DNA from: Seriola aureovittata
Taxonomy: Eukaryota; Chordata; Actinopteri; Carangiformes; Carangidae
Reading direction: 5' to 3'
DNA: 64,000 nucleotides
Assembly: GCF_021018895.1 (NCBI RefSeq)
Contig: NC_079387.1
Span: forward strand, 6,048,083 to 6,112,082
The notes beneath the pieces were generated by a model, which did no database searches, was not told the DNA's origin, and saw nothing but the letters and a program-made list of their open reading frames with translations. Both the position numbers and the translations under genes were made by a program. Below are positions 25,490-37,612 of the stretch, piece by piece; the first letter of the stretch is position 1, and each line of letters begins with the position of its first letter.

Positions 25490-25745
25490 TTTCCATGTGA
25501 CCGATTTATTTCTCTAGCATTGCGTCGTCCGCTGTGACATGCAGGCAGAGAAGATGGATGATGGGAGATGGCCTCATAATCAAGCAGTTGACATTTCAGA
25601 GCAAGATCAGCTGAGATATGCACCCATACCATTTACATTCCAGCAACCAGAGACTGCACAGGAGGTTCATGTCCGCCTTGTAGGCGTAGTGATTAAAAAG
25701 GGCTAATTAAAGAGAGATGGAGGAAATCATTCCGTTTTTTTTTTT
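25490..25745. promoter_or_regulatory. CNE-like block J in intron 2
   Basis: Unique sequence with GACCGATTTATTTC, CATAATCAAGCAGTTGAC, GTAGTGATTAAAAAGGGC and GCTAATTAAAG. It ends at a T-run. Confidence 0.4.
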
Positions 25746-26887
25746 CATTAAATTTCCCATGAAATTAGATTTCACATTGGCTGCACTGGATGGAAGGTTG
25801 AGCTTTTTATGTGTTTTTCCCCTTGAAGAAAACAAGGTCCGTGTAGGGTAATGTAATGGTGTGTGTGTGTTCGCGCACATGGAATGAGGAGTGACAGTCC
25901 ACTTATGAGGAGACGTTATGCTCCCTGAGTTTAATTCTCATTCTGGAGGAGATCAGCGTGACAGGAGAGGACACTCACACATGTTAAACTTTCAAATTTC
26001 AGCTGCGTGTAGGTGAAGGACGGGAATGATGAGAGACTTATAATCAAGCAGCATCTACATGGCGTTTCATTTTTGTGGCACCCAGTACCATTTTGGACAA
26101 AGTACTGTTCACTAACTACAGTATCTCTCTTTATGCACACATGTGTAAAATTCTGTGTGTGTATGGGAGTGCTCACCAACTGGAACCTAGTGTATAGCTT
26201 GTATGCTAATGGCATGCTGGCATTGGACAGCCTGCCAGACAGCTCTTGTGTACCGTGGCGACATATGGGAGTAATGGCCGCGGCTAATGCAGGATCCCAA
26301 AGGATTGTGAATGGGAGAGAGTGACAGTTCTGGTAGCTGTAAATGGGCAAATGTCTAGTGGTAAAGTACTACATCTGTTAATAACTGCTTTTGAAAAGAG
26401 GGAGAGGGAAGAGGAGAAAGAGTGAGGGCGAGATGCGGAACTAAAGAGGGAAAGGAAAGGAAAGGAGATACTACGATACCTAATCGATGCATAAATTCTG
26501 CAAATGTGACGGTACTTGTTTTTCTACAATACCATAGATGTCACAGGTCCTGAAGAAGTAATTTTTCCAGGACTGACTGGCAGAATAATAACCCTGGATG
26601 GCTTCTAGTCTGACGTGAAACACAAAGGGAAGAGGAAGAAGAAGAAGGAAAGCTGACAGAGGAACAATTACGACACATTCAGTGGTGGAGGCAAGTGCAG
26701 GAGCATCAACAGTTCCGCCACAACTTGTGGGGAAAAAAAAAAACACAACAATGAGCCAGTCTGCACCTCAAAGACAAATTAACTTTATATTAAAACATGT
26801 CGTCAAAACGTTAATTTCAGAAATGTTATCATTATTGTGTAATTGTGCAAATTGTGAAAGTGCCACCACACACAAGGTTCACAAAGG

Positions 26888-27005
26888 CTGGGGCGCTGGA
26901 GGCTCATCTAGTAGAGCCCTTACCATTAAGGCTTAGTCCTTACCTCAGCTCTCACTCTCTCTCTCACTGCAGAAAAAAAACAGGAAAAAAAGCTTAAAAA
27001 TAAAA
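26888..27005 (+). mobile_element. degenerate tRNA-derived SINE-like copy
   Basis: It has a head resembling GGCTCATCTAGTAGAGC, then AGGCTTAGTCCTTACC, a CTCTCTCTCTCACTGCAG pyrimidine stretch and an A-rich GCTTAAAAA end. This order matches a SINE family that I remember as abundant in percomorph fishes. The family name cannot be fixed without a library search. Confidence 0.55.
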
Positions 27006-27589
27006 TAGGAGGTTAACAAAGGTTTATGTTACCTGGTTTAGGCTAACACAGTGATAGCTCATAACATGAGCTCTTTGAATGAATATTTTCACACTGTTGG
27101 TCTGTCACTGTATTAGTTAATTAATGCTTGGTTGTGAGTGTGTTTTTCCAGAATTTGGTATTGAGAATTGTGGAATTTAAAAAAGGTATTGGAGGCCCTA
27201 CTAAGGAAAGGAAAAACAACATATGGCAGAATCAGTACCTGACAAATCAAGATACTTTGTGAGTGAACAACTACATAACTGAAAAAGATAGACAAGGACT
27301 GATGGATGATAAAGAGGATGAAGCAGGTTAACTTGTCTCCAAATTGCAGTGATTTGAGCAACACAGTGTGACAAAAGAGGGAGAAATCAAAAAGCTTTTG
27401 TGCCTGCCCACTTCTCTTCACCATTAACAAAGTAGTGGGGTGTTTGACAGGTCATTGACTCCAACTGCCATGCCTCCAACTGTCATCTGAGAGCTGCAGG
27501 GCACACATAACACACCCACAGTAAAGGGTCAAAGAGGAGGAAAGCTTCATAGAGTATAATTGACTGAACCACGACCTGCAAAGGTCTCT

Positions 27590-27715
27590 GAATACTGTGG
27601 TCTTTTGTCTGAGCGTGCATACGTGGTCACACCTAGGCCAACACCCCACGGCCTTCTGCACATTCATCACATTGTGATTAATATTCATGAGGAGGCTGGT
27701 GGACGGTGTCTCAGG
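27590..27715. promoter_or_regulatory. CNE-like block K in intron 2
   Basis: A short unique block contains CATACGTGGTCACACC, then CATTGTGATTAATATTCATG, an ATTA-ATTCATG arrangement like Hox/Cdx-rich elements. Confidence 0.35.
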
Positions 27716-28044
27716 ATGGGGGGCTAATGAACACAGTGTGTATGCATGTCACTGTGCAAGTGTGTGTGCACATGTCACAGATGCAGGGGGCAGAACTGTA
27801 ATCAAATCACAGCCAGCCCCTCATCTCTGCCCTCATCAACCACCAGTGGCGCTACTTCCGTGCACGCTAATGCTAACATGCTACGCTACTCGCTTTCCTG
27901 TGGTTCCGTGCGGGCAGCAGGGACAGCACAGATGTGTGTGTGTGTGTGTGACTGTGTGTTTGAGTGTTGAATAATAGTCAGAGACTGGCCCAGATAAGGG
28001 AGGTCTGGACTTGTGGCTAAGCTAACCACTAGGCGTACAAATAG

Positions 28045-28350
28045 CTACCCATTATCTCTCATTAGCATCCGTGGCCAACATAGGGCCCATGCTGTGTGGT
28101 GGAGGGCCCTCACAATGGGACCACTCCGGTATGATTGATGGTGAAACAGCATCAGCCACAATAACAGAACGAAAAAGAAAAGCACTAAAGATAGAATCTG
28201 TCGGCTGCGGCAAGGTAATAAAAACGTAGACAAACAAAAGGAAGTCAGACTAATCAAGAATGCCAGGCACAGCTCATTAATCTATGAGAGCCGACACCAT
28301 TTGGAAGCCCGGAGATAAGTCAGATTACTGGCACGTTGTGAAGATCATGT
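28045..28350. promoter_or_regulatory. CNE-like block L in intron 2
   Basis: Unique balanced sequence with CTCATTAGCATCCG, GTATGATTGATGG, GGTAATAAAAACG, GACTAATCAAGAATGCC and GCTCATTAATCTATG, and no simple repeats. It is one of the best CNE candidates in the window by composition. Confidence 0.45.
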
Positions 28351-28917
28351 GCACTCGTCCTTTTCGGTCCGCTATCTTTTCATCAGCGGCAAAAACAAAA
28401 GGATGAAATGAGAAGCGAGATGAAAGCGGGGAGGGCGTTTGGAGGATTGGGTGAAAGAATAGAGAGTAAAGAAACAAAAGGTAAATAGGACAGTTCCTGC
28501 ATGGTGCCGGTTCTAGCAAAGCGGATGCTCTGCAGAGCCCGTAATCACAAAAAGCGCCGCAGCCTGGAAAACTACGTCACTTTCACTTGTTAGTGAAAGA
28601 ATTTGATCAAATGCCAGAGTGGGATTTCATCTGTGACACCTCATCACCATCACTTTGAGGACGCTGAGAGAAAGAAGGTTTAGGTTGGAAAATTAGTCAT
28701 TAAAATCCGTGACTCACCCTCTTAGGGACAAATAAGATGCAGATCTTATGATTATAATTCTATCATCCGGGAAAATGAGGCCTCTGTTCTCTGTGATTGC
28801 AAAAACATTTTTTTTCCCGCCGTTGAAGATTCTCACTGAGTTTACACATCTATTATTTAGCTCTGTCCCCTTTTTCACAAAGAGTATTTTGCCAAACTTG
28901 CAGTTGCCGTGATGCTC

Positions 28918-28992
28918 ACACAGACACACATCAGACACACACAGACACACACAGACACACACAGACACACACACACACACACACACACACAC
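28918..28992. repeat. (CAGACACACA)n and (CA)n microsatellite
   Basis: About four imperfect 10-bp CAGACACACA units pass into a pure CA run. Confidence 0.9.
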
Positions 28993-28999
28993 TATTGTT

Positions 29000-29200
29000 C
29001 ATGCAGCCTAAAATACCAATTGTTATTGCGTGGTACAGGGTCTGCTGAATATTCCATTTCCATTTCATTTGGCCTTCTTGCTGACTAAGAGTTGGTAATT
29101 CATCATTCGTCTGCACCAGGGGCTTATGAATATGGATTTCGGGCAGTTTATTAGCACATCTTAGGAATGCATTATGGGAAATTAGCAAGAGGAATGAAAT
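29000..29200. promoter_or_regulatory. CNE-like block M, 720-920 nt downstream of exon 2
   Basis: Unique sequence with CCAATTGTTATTGCG, GGTAATTCATCATTCG, GGCTTATGAATATGG, GTTTATTAGCACATC and GGAAATTAGCAAG, lying beside a (CA)n array. Confidence 0.45.
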
Positions 29201-29917
29201 CTGTTCTTCACAGAAATTGGGCCACTGTCTTTATGTGTATGAAAGGCAAAAAACTCCGAGCCATATCTCCTGTGAAGTTACATCACTGCTGTTTCTGAGA
29301 ACTTCCCTTTGCACATGGATGATTTACCTGAAATGGTGTCCTTTTATCTGTCTCAGTACAAATGAACATGACAGCTAAATCACACAGCACCGTCAACACT
29401 CCTACTGCTTCACTTTCTGAAGGGAACCAGAGGGAGGGCGGTTTGGAGAGAGGAAAGGAGGGGAGGAAATAAATTCACTTCCTTACCAAGCATGATTGGA
29501 GCCAATTAAGATGCAATCAGTTTATTTTCTTTGGTCAGATCCATGGCAGAAAAACTCTTTTTATCACATTCATTTGGTTCAAACTCCTAAGAACTAGTGA
29601 CAAGCTAACCAAGGTTTGGATTTGCAAATACCTTGTTTATTGGACATCCTGTCATCCTGCCAGGAGACAGGCAGTCACAACAAATCCGCTACCAGACTCT
29701 AAGCATGGATAAGAATGACAGATTCCCTGCTGTAATTCACTATCCCTCATATCAGGTATAGAACAATAAAGAAGCAGCTTACTGCTATCATACAGTACGT
29801 CAACATGGCCACGTGTTCAGGGTTGGATGATAATAACGACAGGACAAAACTGTGTGAGCCGAGATAAACCAAATGAATCGCATCCCTGGTGCTACATGTG
29901 TCCCTCCACCTCCTCAC

Positions 29918-30019
29918 CTTGTCTCTGTCGTCCACTAGATCACTCAGCATGTCGTCCATGTCCAGGATCCCTCCTTCAGCGTACTCCAAGTGGTGGGTTT
30001 TCACTGCTCTCTCTCCATG
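29918..30019 (-). CDS. pard3b: pard3b coding exon 2 (second half of CR1 domain)
   Basis: Thirty-four codons lie between the acceptor TTTGTGTCCAG (ending at 30020) and the donor AAG|GTGAGG (GT at 29917-29916); phase is 0 at both ends. The peptide includes VKTHHLEYAEGGILDMDD and ends VDDRDK. It corresponds to the PAR-3 CR1 segment with the HHLEY strand, the GGILD turn and the acidic DDxDK motif. The acidic motif lies on the face that contacts the next monomer in the PB1-like filament. HHLEY favours PARD3B over PARD3. The first five residues (HGERA) replace the P-x-Y-W stretch of the mammalian proteins, so the loop is divergent and lacks the usual Trp. A second possible AG at GAGCAG would put a stop codon in frame and is rejected. 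Confidence 0.92.
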
Positions 30020-32519
30020 CTGGACACAAAGACACCAGTTAGCAAAAATGATTGAATTTGCATTAGGGCTGGTAAATAAAATAACAAATAAGCCTAATAA
30101 ATAGCTTGAATTACTAACATAATGGATAGTTATAAACCTGAACTAACTCATAAATATTTCACTATCAGAATCCTGCACAGTTAAACTAAAACAGCTACAA
30201 CAACCAATGACATCTATCACCAATCTTCAACTGGTCATACTGTAATTATTCAATAATAATCATATTATACTGACTGTAAGACTGACCACAGAACGCAAGA
30301 AGGCATATTTCACAAATGTTACAGAAACTTAAAATGTCTGGCACTCAATGAGGTGCATAAACAAACACAATAGACACAATTATACAATGGCTGTTCTTAT
30401 CACACGTTTACAATAATTGTCATAAGAGCAACTGCCAAGTTAAAGAAAATATCCCAGTTGTGTGTGTGCAGTAACAATGTCTTTGCACAAACATGTAGCA
30501 TGAGATGCTTGACCACTCACTCATCATTTTCAGTTTATTACAGATTTAGGTTCAGTCACTGTTTCAATATAAGAAATAAAAATAAGAATAAGAAATAACT
30601 CAACTAGAATGATGTGTTTACAGCAACAAATGTGACACAATACTGACAGTCACTCAACATAACAATGGCATATATTCAGACACAACAGCAGGTCTCCCTG
30701 TTTGTTTGGCAGGTACAGTAAGGACAGATGACCTACATTACACTGTACATGCTCAGCACCGGGTTTTAAAAAGTACAGCTTGTACAGAGCTATGCGAGCG
30801 TGAGATGGGGGAGGATAGGAACTTTTCCAGTTTCACAGCTCCGCGGGGAGCGGTGGTGGGCACATTCCAGGCCAGTTTCACTGTCACCATGAGGACAGAG
30901 GTCAAAGTGAACACACCCCACAGAGCAGGAAGTACGTGGAGCTTCATACATTGATAAAGAGAACAAGGACTTTTGACTGAGCGGCAATCTGAAATCTGTG
31001 AACTGTTAGCACAACAAAATCAAATGAGAAGTACACACACAATAGCATCTTCCCCTTTTTGTGACCAAGTATTCACACAATCTGTTGTGGTGATGCTTCT
31101 CTGAGTTCATTTCTGGACAATTTAAGATGAGGATGATGATAAATTTTGTAAATTATGAGAACAAAGTGAAACAGAATGTAGTTCTGACCTTCTGAATGGG
31201 TTCAGTATTTGCTGGTTTTCCAGATTAAAAGGAATTCCTGGACTTAGAAATCTTTGACAAGCCTTATCGGTTCTAACAATGTGTGCAGTAGAAAATGGCC
31301 CATTAGGAACTGCCAATACCAATAAGCAATCTGTCCGGAGAAACACAAGACTACATTACCAGCTAAATTAACAGCTATAGGCAATAAGCCTCAGAGGCTG
31401 GAATGAGTTTGGCTAAGACCCAGCGAGCAGCTTCTGCTGTATCACTGAGCCCCGTTGTGAATGGGCTTGTTCTTGCTCCGCTGCATCCAAATGTGAATTA
31501 TGGGGCACAAAAAAGAGGGTGTCTGCCTTTTACAATGGGCCAAGTCCATTCTCTTAAAACAAATGGTTGGGAAAGCCTGGGACTTCAATCACAGGAATAA
31601 AGCCAGAACCTCCCTTTCTTCAGAAGTGCCCATAATACCAACACCAGAGCTCCGAGAGATAGAGCAACAAGTAATCCGCAACTACAACTAGCATACAAAT
31701 ACACTGCAGTTTCCACACAATGCAACGGCATTGTATGATATGCAAACAAGCATGCAATCCACTGAGACAGAGCCCAGAGCATCCTGTCACTGTGAAAATA
31801 TGAAGTTGTTTCAACATAACATAAAATAAGAGTAAGGGCCTCACAAAAAAGAGGAGGCCTTACTTCCTCATAGTTTGCATTGTTTAAATCTGATCAGACT
31901 CATCTGAGAACGCTGGGAAGAAAGTAACCTTCAACATGTGATCCATATCTGGAAACATTACAAGGATAATGACATCTGATCACGTTTGTGCTTTCACACA
32001 TGGTATTTATGAGTGTCCCTGTCATCTCAAATCCTGCCTGCACTGCTATCAGATCACAACACACACTTTGAGTAGGTGGACAAACAGGGTGAATGTCAAT
32101 GTGGAATAAAGCATCACTATAATATGCAAGGCAAAGGCTAATGCTACTGTAGTCAGTGCCAGTGGAGATGCCTGCTAGCACTAGCTCTCACCTGCAAACA
32201 CTGTCCTGCGTGTCATAGCGGTTCCTCAATGATAATGATTATGAGATATGACAAGTGCAATGGTGTGTTTATTGATAGTTTACTCCAGGACAGCACATGT
32301 GGGATGGAGACGTTGAAACCGGTGGAGCATGGATGTAGCCAAGACGTCAGGAGCAAAGCATTCACACCTCGCCAGAAAAACTGGTCCAACCTGAACGACT
32401 GCCGGCATTCTTCTGCCTCTTAGTGTTTATGTGTGAGCGAGAGAGTGTGTGTCTGTGTACAACAGCAAAGGAGGGAAGGGCATCACATCGTCAGCATTAA
32501 GATACACGCCTTAATGAAA

Positions 32520-32645
32520 TGAGAAGCATGAGTGTGAATTTCGGGGCGAGGGATTAATTCACATCAGTGGATTAGAGCGCAACAATGCCCGAGTGTTAAT
32601 TAGCGTCACCTCTGCAGGCCGTGCTTAAGCACACCTGATGTACTT
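32520..32645. promoter_or_regulatory. CNE-like block N in intron 1
   Basis: A short unique block contains GGGATTAATTCACATC, GGATTAGAGCGCAACAATG and GTTAATTAGCGTCACC, three homeodomain-type words within 75 bases. Confidence 0.45.
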
Positions 32646-33071
32646 GTGCTATACTTGTGCTCTGCCAGAACTCACAAGACCATAGGAGACACACTTCCCT
32701 GCCTACCTTGTGATGAAAAGGGGTGAATGTATGACACTTCAGAGGGAAAGTAATCTATAGAGAGGAAAGAAGGGAATAAAAAAAAAAACCTCTGAAGTCC
32801 CACGTCGTCAATCCCTGGTAATTCCCCTTTGTATCCTGAACTCTTCCCATGAAGTAAAAAACAAAAGGAGTTGGGAGTCAGTCAGTCAATACCAGAGGAG
32901 AATTACCGTGACAGTTAGAAGAGTAAATTCCCTGCAAATTACACTATTAAGTCCCCCACCATTTAAACAGATAGCGCTCCTTCTTCTCCCTCTCCCCCTC
33001 TCTGGTGAGCAAACACGACACCACTCAAGAACGGTGAAGCGCCAGGGCGATTAGCGAAGCTAAATTCGCTG

Positions 33072-33098
33072 CGGTGGTGGTGGTGGTGGTGGTGGTGG
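33072..33098. repeat. (GGT)9 trinucleotide repeat
   Basis: GGT run followed by GGGGG. An A20 run lies at 33179-33198. Confidence 0.9.
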
Positions 33099-33884
33099 GG
33101 GTGCTATTTCACACTTTGATCCTCAGAAGAATGTGTAATTACACAGCTGCAGGAGGACGGTGTGGATTTAGCCGTGACAAAAAAAAAAAAAAAAAAAAGT
33201 CTTTAATGAACGAGTCGATGAGGAGCTGTCCTCGAGTTGGGTCCATCAGTGCGAGTGAGTGGAAAGAGAAAGGAAAGCTGTGGAGAGCTTTTTCTCTGAG
33301 GGACGACAGCAGCAAGAAACAGACAACTTGACCTAAGCAGTCGCCAACGTTCTATTGTAATCAAAGGCCAAAATTACTCCTGAACACCACAGAAATAAAT
33401 TATGTGAAGATGCAACGATCTAATATGACACACTGAGTATTAGCCATGAAATCACAGAGCCACTTTTTTAATGTTAGACAATTCAGTGTTTCCACTCTCC
33501 AGTTACAATCATTCTCAGTCAGGCTACAGACTGTTCACATTCCCCTAAATACAAATGAGCCCAGTGATGTCCACACACTGACGAACACAGAATTTGAATT
33601 TGGGGAAAAGAGAGCACTAATATTCAATTTCGGCACATTCTCTCTCTCTCCATTCAGCATTTATAAGCAGTATATTACACACTACAAAGCCAATTTCATA
33701 GTCAACACTGCTGTCTCACAACATTTTAAGAAGAGCAAGGGACCATGCTGCTTTATCTCCTGCCAACAGCAAGCTTAACTAAGCAAAAAGTTTTTACTGA
33801 AGTACTATACAGATAACTCCACCTATTTAATACTGCACATACCTGCAGATGAGGAACTTAGAAAAGACTATTTGAAAAACTAGA

Positions 33885-34110
33885 ATGACCACCTCATGGT
33901 TGTATACTTCCGCCAACCAGTCAATTTACAACCTCTACTTCTGTTCCTGAGTTACAACATTGAATAATAGCCAGAAGTGTTTTTGCAGAACATTATGATG
34001 TCACAGTGAAGTTGACCTTTGACCGTTTGGATATATTTCATCATTTTATCATATTAGAAATTTGTGTTAAATTGTGTCATAATTAGCATATGAATTCTTG
34101 GAAAAAAATA
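33885..34110 (+). mobile_element. degenerate interspersed repeat (percomorph-type)
   Basis: CACCTCATGGTTGTATAC, CTTCCGCCAACCAGTC, GTTGACCTTTGACC, TTTGGATATATTTCATC and TTGTGTTAAATTGTGTCAT occur in the order of a high-copy fish repeat I recognise. It has no coding capacity. The exact borders and family are uncertain. Confidence 0.5.
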
Positions 34111-35479
34111 TATTTTGTGAGATTACAGTGACATTATCCGATAATCTAAAAACATAATGCCTCCAACCATGACCTTGATTTTTTTTTCTTAATTATCTGC
34201 ACTGATTAACCATCTATTTACAATCCTGATTGTTTATATGCTGCTTATAAATGGACTTGATCTATTTTTGGTGGACACAGTAAAACCAGACAGGGAGGCA
34301 ATTTGATTTTTAAAAAGTTCTGAGAACTGATACACAATCACATCCTGTTTTTAATGTCAAGATGTCTGGGATGACCTAATTTAAATTTACATGCCAGCAG
34401 GCATCGGTCCTGCTGAAGTGCCCTTCAGCTAAACAGAGAACACCCTCTAGCCTCAAGATGCTGCATAGTAGTTATACAGAACTTTGAAATGGAGGAGTAT
34501 TTCCCTTCAGGGATCGATAAGGTTAACTGTGACCATTTCCTTGAACACATCCGACAGCCAACGTGATCTAAATTCCAACGCCACAAACAACAGCAGGTTT
34601 GAACAGTTACATTAAACTTTAAAAATGCCCTTTGCATAGCTGAGCTCTGACACACATCACATAGGTATCCACACTGGAACCTTCCACTCCTACACACATG
34701 AGAAGGAGGGCAAAATGTTCTCAGCTTGTTTAGCGTGCTGTCAGGTCGGTATAAGGGCTGTAATCTGAACTGAACCTGCACAGACAGACCATGGGACAGA
34801 GAGACACAGCAAAAGTACCTGGCCGTTTCCCCTGAGAACGCACAACACTGGCAGTCTACATGCTGGTGCCTCAGGCTACAGGCCTACACTAATACAGTAA
34901 TTGAGTAAAACAGAGGTGGGTCAGCTGTTATCAAGATAGGACTCATCTCATCTGCAACTATGGACGTTTTCCTCCATCACACACTCTTCATAAATCAAAC
35001 ATCTTTGGATTTTTATTTGAGATGTCAGCAGGTTCACTATTGTTTTGCATTCTTTTAAACTAAATCTAATCAAAAATAACTGTTAATTGGAGCCCTAGAA
35101 GAGACACTAATTTTATATTAGATTATATTATTATTTTATATAGATGACGAAGTAAGAAAGGAAGTTAAGATTTTATCTAATATTTGATAACTTAAATAAA
35201 TCTTAACACCTGAGGTGCAAATCTTTACACAAATCCCAGAATCCCCTACTTTCCTCATCATATGCCATATTAGCAGTGCTCGAACAATGTGTGGAAACTA
35301 TATGGGGAAATCTTTCATTACCACCATGATGGCAAGTATACACTCATATTGTACAAATCACACTGTATAATGAGAAGTAATTTTCAGTATGCAGTTAGTT
35401 AGAGGCTTTGTCGGTTAACGTAACTGTTTTCTCTACAGAGGCGATGAAAGCAGCCGAACATGTAGAGTCACAGCTGAGA

Positions 35480-35885
35480 TCACATTAAAATAAGCTGCTA
35501 ATTAAGAAGGTCTACATGCCATCACTGCAATTCACAGTGAGACTGTGCAGTATCCTGTTCACCATGCACATGGCCATAAACCAACACACACAAACACACC
35601 CTCAGCGATTAAACCCAGGTTTTTGACACTGTCCCTGCTGTCAGCGGTGGAGCCGGCGAGAGGGGAAATGTGCGGTTAATGTGGGCGATAAGTAGATTCT
35701 GCTGGCAGGAGCAGCCGGGCTCATCTGGTCAGATGTATTTAGTCCTTGCTGGCACTTACAGAGCTGGACTGTCCTCATGACGATCTCCCTCTATTAAGAG
35801 AAGTCAACAGACTGCTGAGTCAGCGACTAGCAACGACTCCTAATTAACATGCTCTGTGAAAAGCAATCAAGGGTGCATTCTAATC
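35480..35885. promoter_or_regulatory. CNE-like block O in intron 1
   Basis: Contains CTGCTAATTAAGAAGG, GTGCGGTTAATGTGGGCG, GACGATCTCCCTCTATTAAG and CCTAATTAACATGC, in mostly unique sequence with a short CA-rich interruption near 35583-35600. Confidence 0.35.
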
Positions 35886-36052
35886 ACACACTCACATTTA
35901 GCCTACTTCAGCTTGTGCACCACAGCGTCTCAGTGGGAATCAACAGGGACCGCTGGGCAGAGTGGGCATGGCTGTGGCTGTCAGTGAGGCAGAAAAGAGA
36001 CAGCTCAGGGGACACAGAGCAAGATGAGCTCCTGCGTGCTTGCATGCATGCA

Positions 36053-36054
<2 letters not shown>

Positions 36055-36106
<52 letters not shown>
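36055..36106. repeat. (TG)n microsatellite
   Basis: TG run of about 25 units, preceded by (TGCA)n at about 36040-36053. Confidence 0.95.
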
Positions 36107-36108
<2 letters not shown>

Positions 36109-37400
36109 GTTATATAGGTGTTTTACATGTTTGTGTGTGCACATTCACAGAGTGGAAGCAATCCATCAAGCCATCCAGCCACCCAGACGGTCCGTCCATC
36201 CCTGCTTCCGCAGCCTCTCGCATCCCCACAAGCCAGCCTCTCCGCTCGCCCTGGGGGGGAGGGTGCGTGGGCGGGCTGAGGGGTACCAAGCCAACCGATA
36301 AGACCGGGGCCTGTCACCAATCCTAATCCCCAATCACTCACAGGACAAAGCCTCCTGTCCACCGCGCACATCCCCGACTGCAGCCACATTGAGGACATCA
36401 AACAGTAAACTTCCACCTGCCCACTGAGATACCAGGGCTTAAAGGGGGAGCTATTGTACAGGTAGACAGCAGAGGCTGCAGCCAGTGCCACCTCACATAC
36501 GCACAGAGAGGAAACACACATCAGCACCCTATCACGCCAGGACAGCGTGCATATACAAAGCTGCTGATTAATAAAAGGTCAGTTCAGCAGAATGATTAAT
36601 GTTCAAGAGATTGTAACATCAGGGTACAGAAAACTGCGGGGGTTTATGTCTTTGTTTATAGGTGGGGCATTCATAACAACACAAGCCAGAGGGAAACAAC
36701 ACTCTACATCCGGGGTTCCTTAACTCTAATAACACCATGACTTATTATCAGTTTGGTTCAAAGCGTTCAGCTCATGCCAGTGGAAATTCACTTTCCCCTC
36801 AACCTGTCAGCTCTTACACTTCCCAAGAAGCGAAGTTCGACTCCGATCACATGGCAGAGAGCAACAGCAAAAGGTGACTGAGTTTTTTGGAGCTGAGGCA
36901 TGTGACAGTCACACCCCATATTAATCATCCAAAATGTGCTGTGGCTGCACTGCATTGTGGTGTCCTGAGGCAAGCTGGCGATCAATTGTGATGGATTTAT
37001 TAGTTTGATTTGTTCAACATTAGTGCCCTTTCTCTTTCATTTACTTAAACATCAACACTGCTTATGTCATAGATCAAATGTTTAGTATCTGATACATAAC
37101 TGAACTGTGGCTGCACTCTCCACCAATACAGCAGAACCATATATGAAAGGCACATTAGCATAAACATGTTTAAGGGGGAGGTTTCAGGAGATTTTACTCA
37201 TTTTTATAATATATAATTTTGCCACCACTTAAGAAATAGTGGCAAGACATTGATATGAAAATTAAAAAGGTCTCAAACCTTTTATGAATGACACTTCTAT
37301 GACATTTAAAGTTTGAGTAAACCAAACTCTATTCAATTTTAGTAGCAAAATGAATCATTATTTCTAGGCAAATTATAGAAACCTCCCTGCTCATTTAAGA

Positions 37401-37432
37401 TAGCAGCTAGCTTGTTTTCAAGCTAGCTGCTA
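37401..37432. repeat. perfect 14-bp inverted repeat with TTTT loop
   Basis: TAGCAGCTAGCTTG (37401-37414), loop TTTT, then CAAGCTAGCTGCTA (37419-37432). It lies in intron 1, about 180 nt downstream of exon 1's donor. It can form a hairpin on either strand. Confidence 0.9.
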
Positions 37433-37612
37433 GCTATAATGCTATGAAAATTATAACCACGCAATTAAGCACGTCACGTGATCCCCACCTCAGCCAAGTT
37501 ACGGGAGATAGCTTACAAAATGTGAGTGGAATGAAATATCATTTTTTGTGGGCACACATAAACAAAAATAGTGTAAAGGAAAATGTCAGTGACAGTTTGT
37601 CTGTTTGTTTAC

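Larger units (their letters stand above)
11701..29917. other. pard3b intron 2, rich in CNE-like blocks
   Basis: About 18.2 kb without a supportable exon. It alternates microsatellites with compositionally balanced, low-repeat blocks full of ATTA, CAAT and TTTATG type motifs that look like conserved non-coding elements (12190-13440, 16880-17225, 19960-20110, 22040-29200). A SINE-like copy lies at 26888-27005. Positions 13440-15880, 17230-18400, 20900-22030 and 25750-27590 show mainly ordinary AT-rich sequence. Confidence 0.7.
30020..37612. other. pard3b intron 1
   Basis: About 7.6 kb of non-coding sequence. It has few microsatellites until 36055 and one degenerate interspersed repeat (33885-34110). 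Two blocks look CNE-like (32520-32645 and 35480-35885), and a perfect 14-bp hairpin lies at 37401-37432. Positions 30100-32500 and 34450-35470 show nothing I can name. Confidence 0.7.

Noticed and set aside
30001..30009. Alternative acceptor GAGCAG for exon 2
   Set aside because: Using it leaves TGA as the first in-frame codon after exon 1, whereas the upstream TGTCCAG keeps the frame and the domain.
36123..36527. 134-codon minus-strand open frame in intron 1
   Set aside because: Inside the pard3b intron with a low-complexity Cys/Gly/Leu product. No PAR-3 likeness and no convincing splice sites.
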